DNA of 47,977 bases. Origin: Armatimonadota bacterium. Its GTDB lineage: Bacteria; Armatimonadota; JADLDR01. Positions 35,810-43,871 of this stretch are shown piece after piece. The DNA lies in assembly GCA_020846535.1 (NCBI GenBank), contig JADLDR010000079.1:1-47977 (forward strand), written 5' to 3'. Every line of letters begins with the position of its first letter. Position 1 is the stretch's first letter. Under the pieces are notes generated by a model. That model had not been told where the DNA came from, did no database searches, and was given only the letters and a program-made list of their open reading frames with translations. The position numbers and the translations under genes are program-made.

Positions 35810-35852
35810 AAAAAACAGATAAGCACTGACCGCTTCCGCTTCATCAGTGCTT
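35810..35852 (-). terminator. leader hairpin with U-run upstream of greA (attenuator candidate)
   Basis: On the minus strand, AAGCACTGA (35852-35844) pairs perfectly with TCAGTGCTT (35829-35821) across a 14-nt loop, followed after 5 nt by six Ts (35815-35810). It lies between the greA promoter and start codon, so it could end transcription early. Confidence 0.55.
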
Positions 35853-35880
35853 CCGGCTGCACATCGTGAATTGTGGGCAT

Positions 35881-35909
35881 ATTATACCACAAAATATAGG
35901 ATCTGTCAA
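35881..35909 (-). promoter_or_regulatory. perfect consensus sigma70 promoter of greA-lysS
   Basis: On the minus strand, TTGACA (35909-35904), a 17-nt spacer and TATAAT (35886-35881), with TGG before the -10. Predicted start near 35874. It sits just after the stop codon of the acyl-ACP-reductase-like gene. Confidence 0.8.
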
Positions 35910-35914
35910 AGAAT

Positions 35915-36997
35915 CTAGGCGGTGGCGCGGCGCTTGATCCGGCTGCGAATGGCTTCGATGGCCTCCGGCGGGACGGCCTTCTCGAAGCTGCGGAATCCGG
36001 TGAGCTTGAAGCCGTGCTTCCGGGCCAGCCGCTGGGTCTCCTCCACCTGGGCTACCGTCACTTCTTTGCCCAGGGTGTAGTCCTCGTAGCGCCCTTCGAG
36101 GGCCAGCAGCATGGTCTCGGACATGCAGGCATAGGCCATACCCGGGGGAAAGCCGAAATTGAAGCCGAAATCCACTGGCCCCGGCACGGCCACCACGCCG
36201 CCCTCGATCACTAAAACGTCATCCCGCTCCTCCACCACCCGGCGGGAGACGTCCCGCGGGCGGGCCACATCGCAGACCACCGCCCCGGATTTTAGATGGC
36301 CCGGCTCGATGACCGCATCGACGGCGCTGGTAACCGTTATGATAATATCGGCATCCTGAATGCCTTTCTTTATATCCGTGGAGACCTCCACCCTGCCGGC
36401 GGCCCCGGCCCGGAATCGCTTCGCCGCCTCTTCCAGCCGCTCCGCGTTCCTGCCGACCAGGGTGACGACCGGGGCCTGCCGGGAGAGGATTTCCGCGCAG
36501 GTCGCCCCGATGGAACCGGTCGCCCCGACCACCGCCACCTGCGCCCGGGCCGGATCGATATCCATCTGTCGCGCCCCTTCGACGGCCCCTTCGATGGCGG
36601 TCGCCACGGTGAAGCTGTTGCCGCTCGTGACGCCGATATCCAGATGCCTGGCGATGGTGATGCCCCCGTCTCCCACAACGGAGGTGAAGGCTCCCAGCCC
36701 CAGGACACCCGCTCCCAGGCTTTCGGCCACCCGCCCGGCGGCGATGATCTTCTCATAGACGAATTCGAGCGGCAGGGAAAGAAGCTGGCGAGGGGTGAGA
36801 GGGCAGGCGACAAACCACCCTTCGGCCTCCGTCCCGGTGACGGAGCGCACGCCGGTGATGTGGGAAATCATTTTCGGGGACATTTTCTTCAGCCCCCACT
36901 CGACCACCCGCTCCGGCAGGTAACGGGCTATCGGGAACTTACGGGCGGCGTCTCTCTTGGCATCGACAGGATGAATGATAAAGGCGAATTTATTCAA
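35915..36997 (-). CDS. long-chain acyl-ACP reductase-like dehydrogenase
   Basis: 360 aa from TTG 36997, chosen because CAGGAG lies 7 nt upstream; GTG 37027 is the longer alternative. The N-terminus is FAFIIHPVDAKRDAARKFPI. The segments LGAGVLGLGAFTSVVGDGG, VTSGNSFTVATAIEG, VAVVGATGSIGATCAEIL (the NAD(P) Rossmann motif), VIEGGVVAVPG and YACMSETMLLALEGRYED match the pattern of cyanobacterial acyl-ACP reductase (AAR) and its bacterial relatives. AAR reduces fatty acyl-ACP/CoA to aldehydes; whether this homologue does so is not shown, and relatives are often labelled shikimate-dehydrogenase-like. It lies 39 nt downstream of dusB in the M16-dusB operon. No aldehyde-deformylating oxygenase is nearby. 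Confidence 0.7.
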   Translation of the reverse strand: MNKFAFIIHPVDAKRDAARKFPIARYLPERVVEWGLKKMSPKMISHITGVRSVTGTEAEGWFVACPLTPRQLLSLPLEFVYEKIIAAGRVAESLGAGVLGLGAFTSVVGDGGITIARHLDIGVTSGNSFTVATAIEGAVEGARQMDIDPARAQVAVVGATGSIGATCAEILSRQAPVVTLVGRNAERLEEAAKRFRAGAAGRVEVSTDIKKGIQDADIIITVTSAVDAVIEPGHLKSGAVVCDVARPRDVSRRVVEERDDVLVIEGGVVAVPGPVDFGFNFGFPPGMAYACMSETMLLALEGRYEDYTLGKEVTVAQVEETQRLARKHGFKLTGFRSFEKAVPPEAIEAIRSRIKRRATA

Positions 36998-37036
36998 ATA
37001 GAGGCTCCTGAAAGGCGATGGCTTCACTCAGGGAGA

Positions 37037-38026
37037 TCAAGTGTGTTTCTCCATATATTTGTGTAATAATCCTTCCATCCCGGCGGCGGTTTTGACCAGG
37101 TTCATCTGCTGGCGATAGGGGGCGGAGCCGGGCAGTCCCTTCAGGTACCAGGGAATATGGGATTTCATTTCGGCGACAGCGGTTTTTTCTCCTTTTAAGA
37201 CGACTTCACCGAGCAAATGGTTCAGGCACATCTCCACGCGCTCCCGGGGAGAGGGCGGGGGAAGGCGCTCGCCGGTCTGTATGAAGTGGCGGATCTCCCG
37301 GAATATCCAGGGATAGCCCATGGCGGCCCGGCCCACCATCACGCCGTCGCAGCCGGTAGCCTCGAACATGCGAACCGCATCCTCCGGGGTGCGGACGTCC
37401 CCGTTGCCGACCACAGGAATCGAAACCGATGCCTTAACACGGGCGATAGATTCCCAGTCCGCCTCGCCCTCGAAAAGCTGCCGGGCCGTGCGTCCGTGAA
37501 CCGCCGCCATCCTGACCCCGACCGATTCGGCGATCCGGGCAATCTCTACGGCGGTCAGTTCGCCCTCTTTCCATCCTTTCCGCATCTTGACCGTGACGGG
37601 AATGGAGACGGCCCTGACCACCGCAGCCAGCACCGCCTCGCAGAGGGCCGGGTCGCGCATCAGGGCGGCCCCGGCGCAGGTGCGGACGACCTTCGGCACG
37701 GAGCAGCCCATGTTGATATCGAGAATATCCACCCCGGTCTGCTCCACACGGCGGGCGGCGTCTGCCATGATGTCGGGGTCGCCGCCGAAGATCTGGGCGG
37801 AGACAGGGCGCTCCTCCTCCGACCAGTAGAGCATCTCCCCGGTTTTCCGGTTGCCATAGCGCAGTCCGTGGCTGGAGATAAGCTCCGTGCAGACCAGCCC
37901 GGCCCCGAACCGCTTGCAGAGGGCGCGGAAAACGTGATCGGTCGCCCCGGCCATGGGGGCCAGCAACAGGGGCGGGGCGACCGCCACCGGACCGATATGA
38001 AAAGCGGGCTTGTCGTAAAAAGGCAT
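37037..38026 (-). CDS. dusB: tRNA-dihydrouridine synthase
   Basis: 329 aa. The FMN-barrel signatures are APMAGATDHVFRALCKRFGAG, the QIFGGDPDIM strand and DINMGCSVPKVVRTCAGAALM with the catalytic Cys in NMGC. VTVKMRKGW, VHGRTARQLFEGEADW, VVGNGDVRTPEDA and GVMVGRAAMGYPW follow. It reduces uridines in the tRNA D-loop using NADPH and FMN. The NifR3/DusB subgroup is the best fit. It lies 15 nt after the M16 gene. Confidence 0.93.
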   Translation of the reverse strand: MPFYDKPAFHIGPVAVAPPLLLAPMAGATDHVFRALCKRFGAGLVCTELISSHGLRYGNRKTGEMLYWSEEERPVSAQIFGGDPDIMADAARRVEQTGVDILDINMGCSVPKVVRTCAGAALMRDPALCEAVLAAVVRAVSIPVTVKMRKGWKEGELTAVEIARIAESVGVRMAAVHGRTARQLFEGEADWESIARVKASVSIPVVGNGDVRTPEDAVRMFEATGCDGVMVGRAAMGYPWIFREIRHFIQTGERLPPPSPRERVEMCLNHLLGEVVLKGEKTAVAEMKSHIPWYLKGLPGSAPYRQQMNLVKTAAGMEGLLHKYMEKHT

Positions 38027-38041
38027 AACGTCGGACAGCGG

Positions 38042-40825
38042 TTATTTCCCCCGGTGCGGCCCTGCGATCACCACGGCCAGGGAGGAGGGCGTCAGGTATT
38101 TACGGGCCGTCCGGTTGACCTGTTCCGGGGTCAGGGCGCGGTAGATGCCGGAGATCCGGCTGATGTAATCCAGCCCCAGGCCGTAGGTTTCGATCCCCAG
38201 GAGCATGCTGGCAACCCCGGCGTTGGTCTCCAGACGCACGGTGTAAGAGCCGGTGATGAAATCGATAGCGTCCTGGAACTCCCGGCGCTCCACGCCTTTT
38301 TCTCTTATACGGGAAATCTCAGCCAAAGTTCCCTGGATGGCTTTGTCCACATTGGCCGGGTTCGTTCCTAAAGAGACGGCCCAGGGGCCTGCGGTCAGCC
38401 CGGCATCGAAATAGGAGTAGATGCCATAGGCCAGCCCCATCTTATCGCGGATATTTTGCGCCATGCGGGAGCTGAGGCCCGACCCGCCGCCCAGGATGGT
38501 ATTCATCACATTGGCCGCATAATAATCCGGGGCCGTGCGCTTGAGGTCGCTGGGCTGGCCGATGACGATATCCACCTGAGTCTTGTCCATCATCGGGATC
38601 ACCTCCCGCACGGTTTTGGATAGCGTGGGAACGGTGGAGACCTCCAGAGCGCGGCTGCGGCCCTTGGAGGGCCAGTCGCCGAAGAGGGACTTGATCTTCT
38701 CGATGGCCTGAGATGTCCCTATATCGCCGACAATGACCAGGGTAGCCGTCTCCGGGCCGTAATACCGCTCGTAGAAGCCGGTCAGGTCGTCCCGGGTGAA
38801 CGACCGGTAGGCGGCTGCCTGGGCCTCGGCGGTCGGCTCGCGGAACGGATGGCCCTCCGGATAGAGAATCTGGGAGAACCGACGGGCGGCCCGGGAGGCC
38901 GTGTCATCCTCCGCTTCCCTCAGGCCGGCGAGGCGCTGGAGGCGCAATTTTTCCATCTCTTCCCGGGGGAAGGAGGGGTTGCGGAGCATATCGGCCAGGA
39001 GTTCCAGGGTGAGGTCGAAATCTTTGGTCAGGCAGCGGCCCGAGAAGGCGATGGACTCTTGCCCGCCCGACACGCTGACCGAAGCCCCGACCGACTCCAT
39101 CGCCTCGGCGATCTGAAGAGAGGTGCGCGTCCGGGTGCCGCGGTTCAGGATGGAAGCCACCATCGAGGACAGCCCCCACTTTCCGGGCGGATCCAGCACC
39201 GAACCGGCCATCAGGCTGCCGGTAATCGCCACGGTTGGGTTGCTGTGGTTCTCCTGCGCCAGCACGACTATGCCGTTTGGAAGGACGGTGCGGATCGGCT
39301 TCGCAAGGGAAGATTTTGTAGTAGCCTTCGGGGCGGAAGCCGGGGAAGGCTTCCCTCCGGGTTTCGCGGCGGAGGGCCTGGGAGCCGTTCTCGCGCGCTC
39401 CTGTGCGGTCGAGGGTCTGCGATACCAGGCCACGCGCTCTGTTTTGGCCCAGGGCGACAACCATCCCTGCTGGCGCGAGCTCTGCGGCGGGCCGCCAGGG
39501 GCAGCGCCCGGGCCGTCGGCGGGGGCCGTAGGCAGGTAGAGGCCGACGGTGCGGTTGGTTGCGGTCAGGTATTTGCGGGCGGCCTCCTGCACCTGCTGCG
39601 GGGTCACGCGGCGGATCCTGTCCAGGTAGGTGTTCATATATTTCCAGGAGCCGATGGTTTCGAAGTAGCCCAGCCGGGACGCCTGGCCGGAGGTGCTGTC
39701 CTTTTCGTAGGTGAAGTAGGATTCGATCTGGCTGCGGGCTTTCTGCATCTCCGCATCGAGGGGGGGCTGGGCCTGTATCTTCTCCGCCTCGGCAAGGAGC
39801 GCCTTTTCTACCTCCCCCGGCTCGATACCGTTGCGGACGGTGGCGCTCAGGGTGAAGAGGTCGGGATCCCGGGAGGTGCTGGCCCCGGAGGAGGTGGAGG
39901 TGGCAAGCTGCTTTTCGACAAGGGCCTGGTAGAGCCTGCTGCTGCGCCCGCCGCTCAAAATCTGGTCCAGCATATCCAGCGCATAAAGATCGGGATGCCC
40001 GATGGCCGGGGTGTGGTAGGCCATCAGGGCATAGGCGGTGTTCCCCTCCCGTCGGACCGTGACGCGCCGCTCCCCGCGCTGGGGGTCTTCGACGGTTCTT
40101 ACTTTCGGAATCGAGCGGGCGGGGGGGATTTTGCCGAAGTGCTTTCGTACCAGGGCCAGCGCCTTCGGGGTGTCGAAATCGCCCACGATGACCACGGTGG
40201 CGTTGTTCGGGTGGTAGAAGGTGCGGTAGTACTGGCGGATTTCGGAGGTCTGGATCCCTTCCACATCGGAACGCCAGCCGATCACAGGCCACTGGTAGGG
40301 GTGGGCCTTGAATGCCGCCGCCACGACTTCCTTCCACAGAACATCGGTGGGGTCGTTCTCGCCGCCCTCCAGTTCGGAGCGCACGACGGTCATCTCGGAT
40401 TTATGCTCCGCGGCGGGCATCAGGCTGTTCTGCATCCGGTCCGCCTCGATCCGCACCGCCATCTCCAGCCGGTCGCTGGCGAGGGTTTCGTAGTAAAAGG
40501 TGAAGTCGTTGGAGGTTCCGGCGTTGAAGGAGGCCCCGTTCTTGGTAAGGAGCCGGGAAATCTCGCCTTTGGGCAGGGTGGGGGTTCCCTTGAACATCAT
40601 GTGCTCGATCAGGTGGGAGATGCCGGTGATCCCGGGGCGTTCGTTCCGGGAGCCGACCCTGTACCACACCTGAAAGCTGACCACGGGCGCGGCATGCGCC
40701 TCTTTGGTCAGCACCTTCAGGCCGTTCGGGAGGACAGTTTCCTGCACCTGCCCTTCTCGGGCCGCCCACGCGAAGGGAAGCGCGGTCAGCAGCCACAAAA
40801 CCACCAGGAAAAGGCGTTGACGCAT
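38042..40825 (-). CDS. exported M16 peptidase, two fused modules
   Basis: 927 aa with a signal peptide (LFLVVLWLLTALPFAWA) and AGGAG upstream. The first M16 module carries the zinc motif HLIEH (in ISHLIEHMMFKGT, near residue 65) and the distal Glu region ENDPTDVLWKEVV. The second module starts at about residue 510 after a Pro/Ala/Lys-rich linker (about 430-505). It has GLSSMVASILNRGT where HxxEH would be, so it is the inactive partner half. Bacterial M16 enzymes usually occur as two separate genes or as a single PqqL-like chain; this is the single-chain form. It likely degrades peptides outside the cytoplasm. First gene of the M16-dusB-AAR operon. Confidence 0.92.
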   Translation of the reverse strand: MRQRLFLVVLWLLTALPFAWAAREGQVQETVLPNGLKVLTKEAHAAPVVSFQVWYRVGSRNERPGITGISHLIEHMMFKGTPTLPKGEISRLLTKNGASFNAGTSNDFTFYYETLASDRLEMAVRIEADRMQNSLMPAAEHKSEMTVVRSELEGGENDPTDVLWKEVVAAAFKAHPYQWPVIGWRSDVEGIQTSEIRQYYRTFYHPNNATVVIVGDFDTPKALALVRKHFGKIPPARSIPKVRTVEDPQRGERRVTVRREGNTAYALMAYHTPAIGHPDLYALDMLDQILSGGRSSRLYQALVEKQLATSTSSGASTSRDPDLFTLSATVRNGIEPGEVEKALLAEAEKIQAQPPLDAEMQKARSQIESYFTYEKDSTSGQASRLGYFETIGSWKYMNTYLDRIRRVTPQQVQEAARKYLTATNRTVGLYLPTAPADGPGAAPGGPPQSSRQQGWLSPWAKTERVAWYRRPSTAQERARTAPRPSAAKPGGKPSPASAPKATTKSSLAKPIRTVLPNGIVVLAQENHSNPTVAITGSLMAGSVLDPPGKWGLSSMVASILNRGTRTRTSLQIAEAMESVGASVSVSGGQESIAFSGRCLTKDFDLTLELLADMLRNPSFPREEMEKLRLQRLAGLREAEDDTASRAARRFSQILYPEGHPFREPTAEAQAAAYRSFTRDDLTGFYERYYGPETATLVIVGDIGTSQAIEKIKSLFGDWPSKGRSRALEVSTVPTLSKTVREVIPMMDKTQVDIVIGQPSDLKRTAPDYYAANVMNTILGGGSGLSSRMAQNIRDKMGLAYGIYSYFDAGLTAGPWAVSLGTNPANVDKAIQGTLAEISRIREKGVERREFQDAIDFITGSYTVRLETNAGVASMLLGIETYGLGLDYISRISGIYRALTPEQVNRTARKYLTPSSLAVVIAGPHRGK

Positions 40826-40890
40826 GGCAAATACTCCTGTTGAGGTGACGTGAACATAAAAAGCGGCGGGACTATTGCGCCACCGGGCAT

Positions 40891-40919
40891 ATTATACCAC
40901 GAAAAGCAGATGCCTTCCA
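40891..40919 (-). promoter_or_regulatory. promoter of the M16-dusB-AAR operon
   Basis: On the minus strand, TATAAT (40896-40891) preceded by TGG (extended -10), with a weak -35 TGGAAG (40919-40914) at 17 nt. The 16 bases GGGCATATTATACCAC (plus strand, 40885-40900) also occur at the greA promoter (35875-35890). Confidence 0.6.
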
Positions 40920-41027
40920 GCAGGGGCGGTCAGGGGGGCGGTGGATGTGTCTCTGAACACGGATGAACACAAAATATACAGGGGTGCTGAGATTCAGTCT
41001 GACATTACGACGATCTCTGCATTATTA

Positions 41028-41137
41028 TCATTGCGAGGAGCGAAGCGACGACGCAAGCTCCAGGTTCTTAGCTGCCGAGATAACTCCGTGATTTTGGCAG
41101 TCCGGGGATTGTCACGTCGCTTCGCTCCTCGCAATGA
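41028..41137. mobile_element. 110-bp MITE-like element with perfect 23-bp terminal inverted repeats
   Basis: 41028-41050 and 41115-41137 are exact inverse complements (arm core ATTGCGAGGAGCGAAGCGAC). The 64-bp interior has no ORF. It ends 11 nt from the hydrolase stop codon. Similar ATTGCGAGxxGCGAAGC sequences are dispersed in many bacterial genomes; no transposase is nearby. Confidence 0.75.
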
Positions 41138-41148
41138 CAGTGTAAGGA

Positions 41149-42372
41149 TCACGCCAGACCGTTTTTGAGCCAGGCGAAGGCTTCGGTCTGCATGGCGCGA
41201 TTGAATTCGTGCGGACGGTCGTAATAAGAGCCGTGAAAGCGATCCGGGAAGCCTGCCTTGGTGTAAGCGGCCTGGATCTTGCGGAAGGCGGAGCGGACGC
41301 CTTCCAGGGGGAAGAGGGTGTCCTGTGTGCCGTGGATGACGAGTAAGGGGTTCGGGGCGGTCAGGGAGACGATATCGGGCAGGTCGAGGGACTGGTAGAG
41401 GCCGGGAACGTAGATCATCCAGGTATGGTTCAGGATGTGGCTGCGGATCATCGGCCCATAGGAGGACATCCAGCCGACCACCACGGCTGTCTTGATGCGG
41501 GCATCGAGGGCGGCCAGGTGCGCGGACCGGAAGCCGCCGATGGAGAGGCCGATGCAGCCGATGCGCTTCGGATCGACATCGGGGCGTGCGGCCAGGTAAT
41601 CCACGGTGCGGATATCGTCCCAGAAGAGGACGCCCGGCCAGGTGATTCCGGCGGTGAAGAGGGTGCGAGCCATCAGCTCCTCGTACCGGCTGCTCTGGGC
41701 GTTGAAGGCGGAGACATCCTCCGGGGTTTCGTCTTCAACGGGAAGATAGTCTGCGGGCAGAAGGCGGCGCTGGCCGAAATAGAAGGCATCGATGCTGATC
41801 ACCAGATAGCCCGCGCGGGCCAGGTCGGAGGCGTAGCTGCGGCCCCCGTAGCATTCCTGCTTGAAGGCGGTGAGGACGGGCGGCTCGTTTTCGACCTCGC
41901 AGATTTTCTCTTTGCCCCAGCGATACATCGCGCCGTGGTCGTGGAGGGCGACGACGGCGGGGTAGGGCGGCCTGCCCGTTTTGGGGATCAGGACGAAGGC
42001 CGGGACGGTGACATCGGGGGCGGTGCGGAAGCGGACCGATTCGCGCCAGTAATCGCCGCGGTCGGATCGCTCCAGAATCTCGGCCTGCGGAGATACAGGA
42101 ACGGGGCGGTAGAGGAGAAGCTCCCGGATGCGCTTCCGGGCGGAAGACTGCCACCCTGCAAGGGAGGTATAGCGCCGGTTCAGAAAGGAATAGGGATGCC
42201 GGGCGCGGTCGGCCTGCTTCTGGATCAATGGGTAGAGGCTGCCGACATGGGGTGGGGGCAGAGGGGCATCGGCTGCGGCGGGCGCTGCGGCCTGAAGGGT
42301 CTCCAGAGCGACCGGGCCGGTCAGCAGAGCGCCCAGACCGGCCTGAAGGAACTGACGGCGCGTCGGTTTCAT
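41149..42372 (-). CDS. Tat-exported alpha/beta hydrolase (esterase-like)
   Basis: 407 aa from ATG 42372, overlapping the glmM stop by 4 nt and preceded by GGGAG; a longer frame to 42927 runs inside glmM and is rejected. The N-terminus TRRQFLQAGLGALLTGPVA is a twin-arginine signal. The hydrolase fold shows the nucleophile elbow GLSIGG (Ser near residue 250), acid Asp in HGTQDTLFP and His in RPHEFN, with oxyanion-type HDHGAMYRW. Relatives include acetyl-xylan-esterase-like and dienelactone-hydrolase-like secreted enzymes of glycan degraders. The substrate is unknown. Placement after glmM and PIG-L suggests carbohydrate esters, by inference. Confidence 0.82.
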   Translation of the reverse strand: MKPTRRQFLQAGLGALLTGPVALETLQAAAPAAADAPLPPPHVGSLYPLIQKQADRARHPYSFLNRRYTSLAGWQSSARKRIRELLLYRPVPVSPQAEILERSDRGDYWRESVRFRTAPDVTVPAFVLIPKTGRPPYPAVVALHDHGAMYRWGKEKICEVENEPPVLTAFKQECYGGRSYASDLARAGYLVISIDAFYFGQRRLLPADYLPVEDETPEDVSAFNAQSSRYEELMARTLFTAGITWPGVLFWDDIRTVDYLAARPDVDPKRIGCIGLSIGGFRSAHLAALDARIKTAVVVGWMSSYGPMIRSHILNHTWMIYVPGLYQSLDLPDIVSLTAPNPLLVIHGTQDTLFPLEGVRSAFRKIQAAYTKAGFPDRFHGSYYDRPHEFNRAMQTEAFAWLKNGLA

Positions 42373-43745
42373 GAAGGTTCTCCCAGGGCGTCCCGGATGG
42401 CCTCGGCGATCTCGGAGGCGGCGCTTTCGCAGAGAAGGCTGTCCTCGCACTCCACCATCACGCGGGCCTTGTTCTCGGTGCCGGAATAGCGGACCAGGAT
42501 GCGGCCCCTGCCGTCCAGGATCGCCTCTTTCTCCCGGATCAACCGCCGCACAGGCTCGATGGTATCCAGGGGCGGTTTGCGGGCGACTTTCACATTCATC
42601 AGAATTTGCGGGAACTTTTTGACCTGAGAGGCGATCTCGGAGAGGGGCCTCCCCAGGCGTCCCATGACGGCTAAGACGTTCAGGGCGGTCAGGAGGCCGT
42701 CGCCGGTGGTGGTCATGTCGCGGAAGATGACGTGACCGGAGGGTTCCGCGCCCAGGCGGCAGCCGGTGCGGACCATGGCTTCCAGGACATAGCGGTCGCC
42801 GACCGGGGCGTGCTCCACCTCGATGCCGCGCTCCCGCAAAAAGATATCCAGGCCCAGGTTGGACATGACGGTCGCCACCACCCGGCTTTCGGGCAGGAGG
42901 CCCCGTTCTTTGAGATCCACGGCGCACATCGCCAGGACCGCATCGCCGTCATAGGTGCGGCCCTGCTCGTCCACCAGGACGCAGCGGTCGCCGTCACCGT
43001 CCAGGGCGATCCCGATGTCCAGGCCCTCCTCGCGCACCAGCCTGCCGACCGCCTCCGGGTGGAGGCTGCCGCACCCGGCGTTGATGTTGCGCCCGTTCGG
43101 GCTGACGCCGATGGCAGACACATCGGCTCCCAGTTCGGTAAAGGTCTGGGGAGCCACCTCGTAGGCTGCGCCGTGGGCGCAGTCCACCCCAATTTTCACG
43201 CCTTCCAGGGTCAGCTCGCGGGGAAACCAGCTTTTCAGGAAGACCGTGTAGCGCCCGATAGCATCCCCGATATGGATGGCCCTCCCCACCGCAGACGGCT
43301 CCGCATAGCGGGAATCCATCTCCGGCGACTCCAGGAGCGATTCCAGCTCCATCTCCACCTCATCGGGGAGCTTGAAGCCGTCATGGCCGAAGAGCTTGAA
43401 GCCGTTGTCTTCGAAGGGATTATGGGAGGCGGAGATGACGATGCCCGCATCGGCCCTCATACTCCATGTGAGATAGGCGATGCCGGGGGTGGGAACCGGA
43501 CCGATCAGGAGGACGTCGGCCCCCATGCAGGTCAGCCCTGCCGAGAGAGCGGTTTCGATGAGGTCGCCGGAAAGTCGGGTGTCGCGCCCGATCAGAATCC
43601 GGTGGCGCTTCCCGGCCCGTTTGAGGAAAACGGAGGCGACCGCCTTCCCCATCCGCACAAGGGTCTGCGGGTCGAGCGGCGGCCTGTTGGCAACCCCCCG
43701 GATGCCGTCGGTTCCGAAATAGCGTCTGGCAAAGTGGTTGGACAT
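42369..43745 (-). CDS. glmM: phosphoglucosamine mutase
   Basis: 458 aa, a normal length. RYFGTDGIRGVAN at the N-terminus, the phosphoserine loop GIVISASHNPFEDNG, metal-binding ALDGDGDRC, sugar-binding GAEPSGHVIF and phosphate-binding RILVRYSGTENKARVM are all intact. It converts glucosamine-6-phosphate to glucosamine-1-phosphate for UDP-GlcNAc and cell-wall synthesis. It is downstream of the PIG-L and ROK-like genes and overlaps the hydrolase start by 4 nt. The gap to PIG-L is filled by repeat B3. Confidence 0.96.
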   Translation of the reverse strand: MSNHFARRYFGTDGIRGVANRPPLDPQTLVRMGKAVASVFLKRAGKRHRILIGRDTRLSGDLIETALSAGLTCMGADVLLIGPVPTPGIAYLTWSMRADAGIVISASHNPFEDNGFKLFGHDGFKLPDEVEMELESLLESPEMDSRYAEPSAVGRAIHIGDAIGRYTVFLKSWFPRELTLEGVKIGVDCAHGAAYEVAPQTFTELGADVSAIGVSPNGRNINAGCGSLHPEAVGRLVREEGLDIGIALDGDGDRCVLVDEQGRTYDGDAVLAMCAVDLKERGLLPESRVVATVMSNLGLDIFLRERGIEVEHAPVGDRYVLEAMVRTGCRLGAEPSGHVIFRDMTTTGDGLLTALNVLAVMGRLGRPLSEIASQVKKFPQILMNVKVARKPPLDTIEPVRRLIREKEAILDGRGRILVRYSGTENKARVMVECEDSLLCESAASEIAEAIRDALGEPS

Positions 43746-43757
43746 GGGTAAAAAAAC

Positions 43758-43868
43758 AGCCCCCCCAACCCCCCCGGCTTCGGGGGGGCTTAGATGGTGC
43801 GTACTCTTGGCACTCTCTCAAAGGCCCCAAGGCCAATCGCCCCCCGCCAAAGCCCGGCGGGGCCGGTT
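43758..43868. repeat. family B palindromic intergenic repeat, copy B3
   Basis: Between the PIG-L stop and the glmM start. The hairpin CCCCCCGG-CTTCGGGGGG lies at about 43770-43788, then the spacer GGTGCGTACTCTTGG and CCCCAAGGCC, then the hairpin CCCCCGCC/GGCGGGG (about 43840-43863). It is aligned and co-oriented with B2. Confidence 0.7.
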
Positions 43869-43871
43869 GCT

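Larger units (their letters stand above)
40826..41148. other. intergenic region between M16 and alpha/beta-hydrolase genes
   Basis: It holds the M16 promoter (minus strand) at 40891-40919 and a MITE-like element at 41028-41137. The stretch 40920-41027 contains a GAACACGGATGAACAC phrase, with a similar GATGAACACGGAT at 33712-33724 in another gap, and otherwise nothing recognisable. Confidence 0.6.

Noticed and set aside
42373..42927. Long N-terminal extension of the alpha/beta hydrolase
   Set aside because: The extension overlaps the conserved glmM coding sequence in another frame, and the Tat signal begins at 42372.
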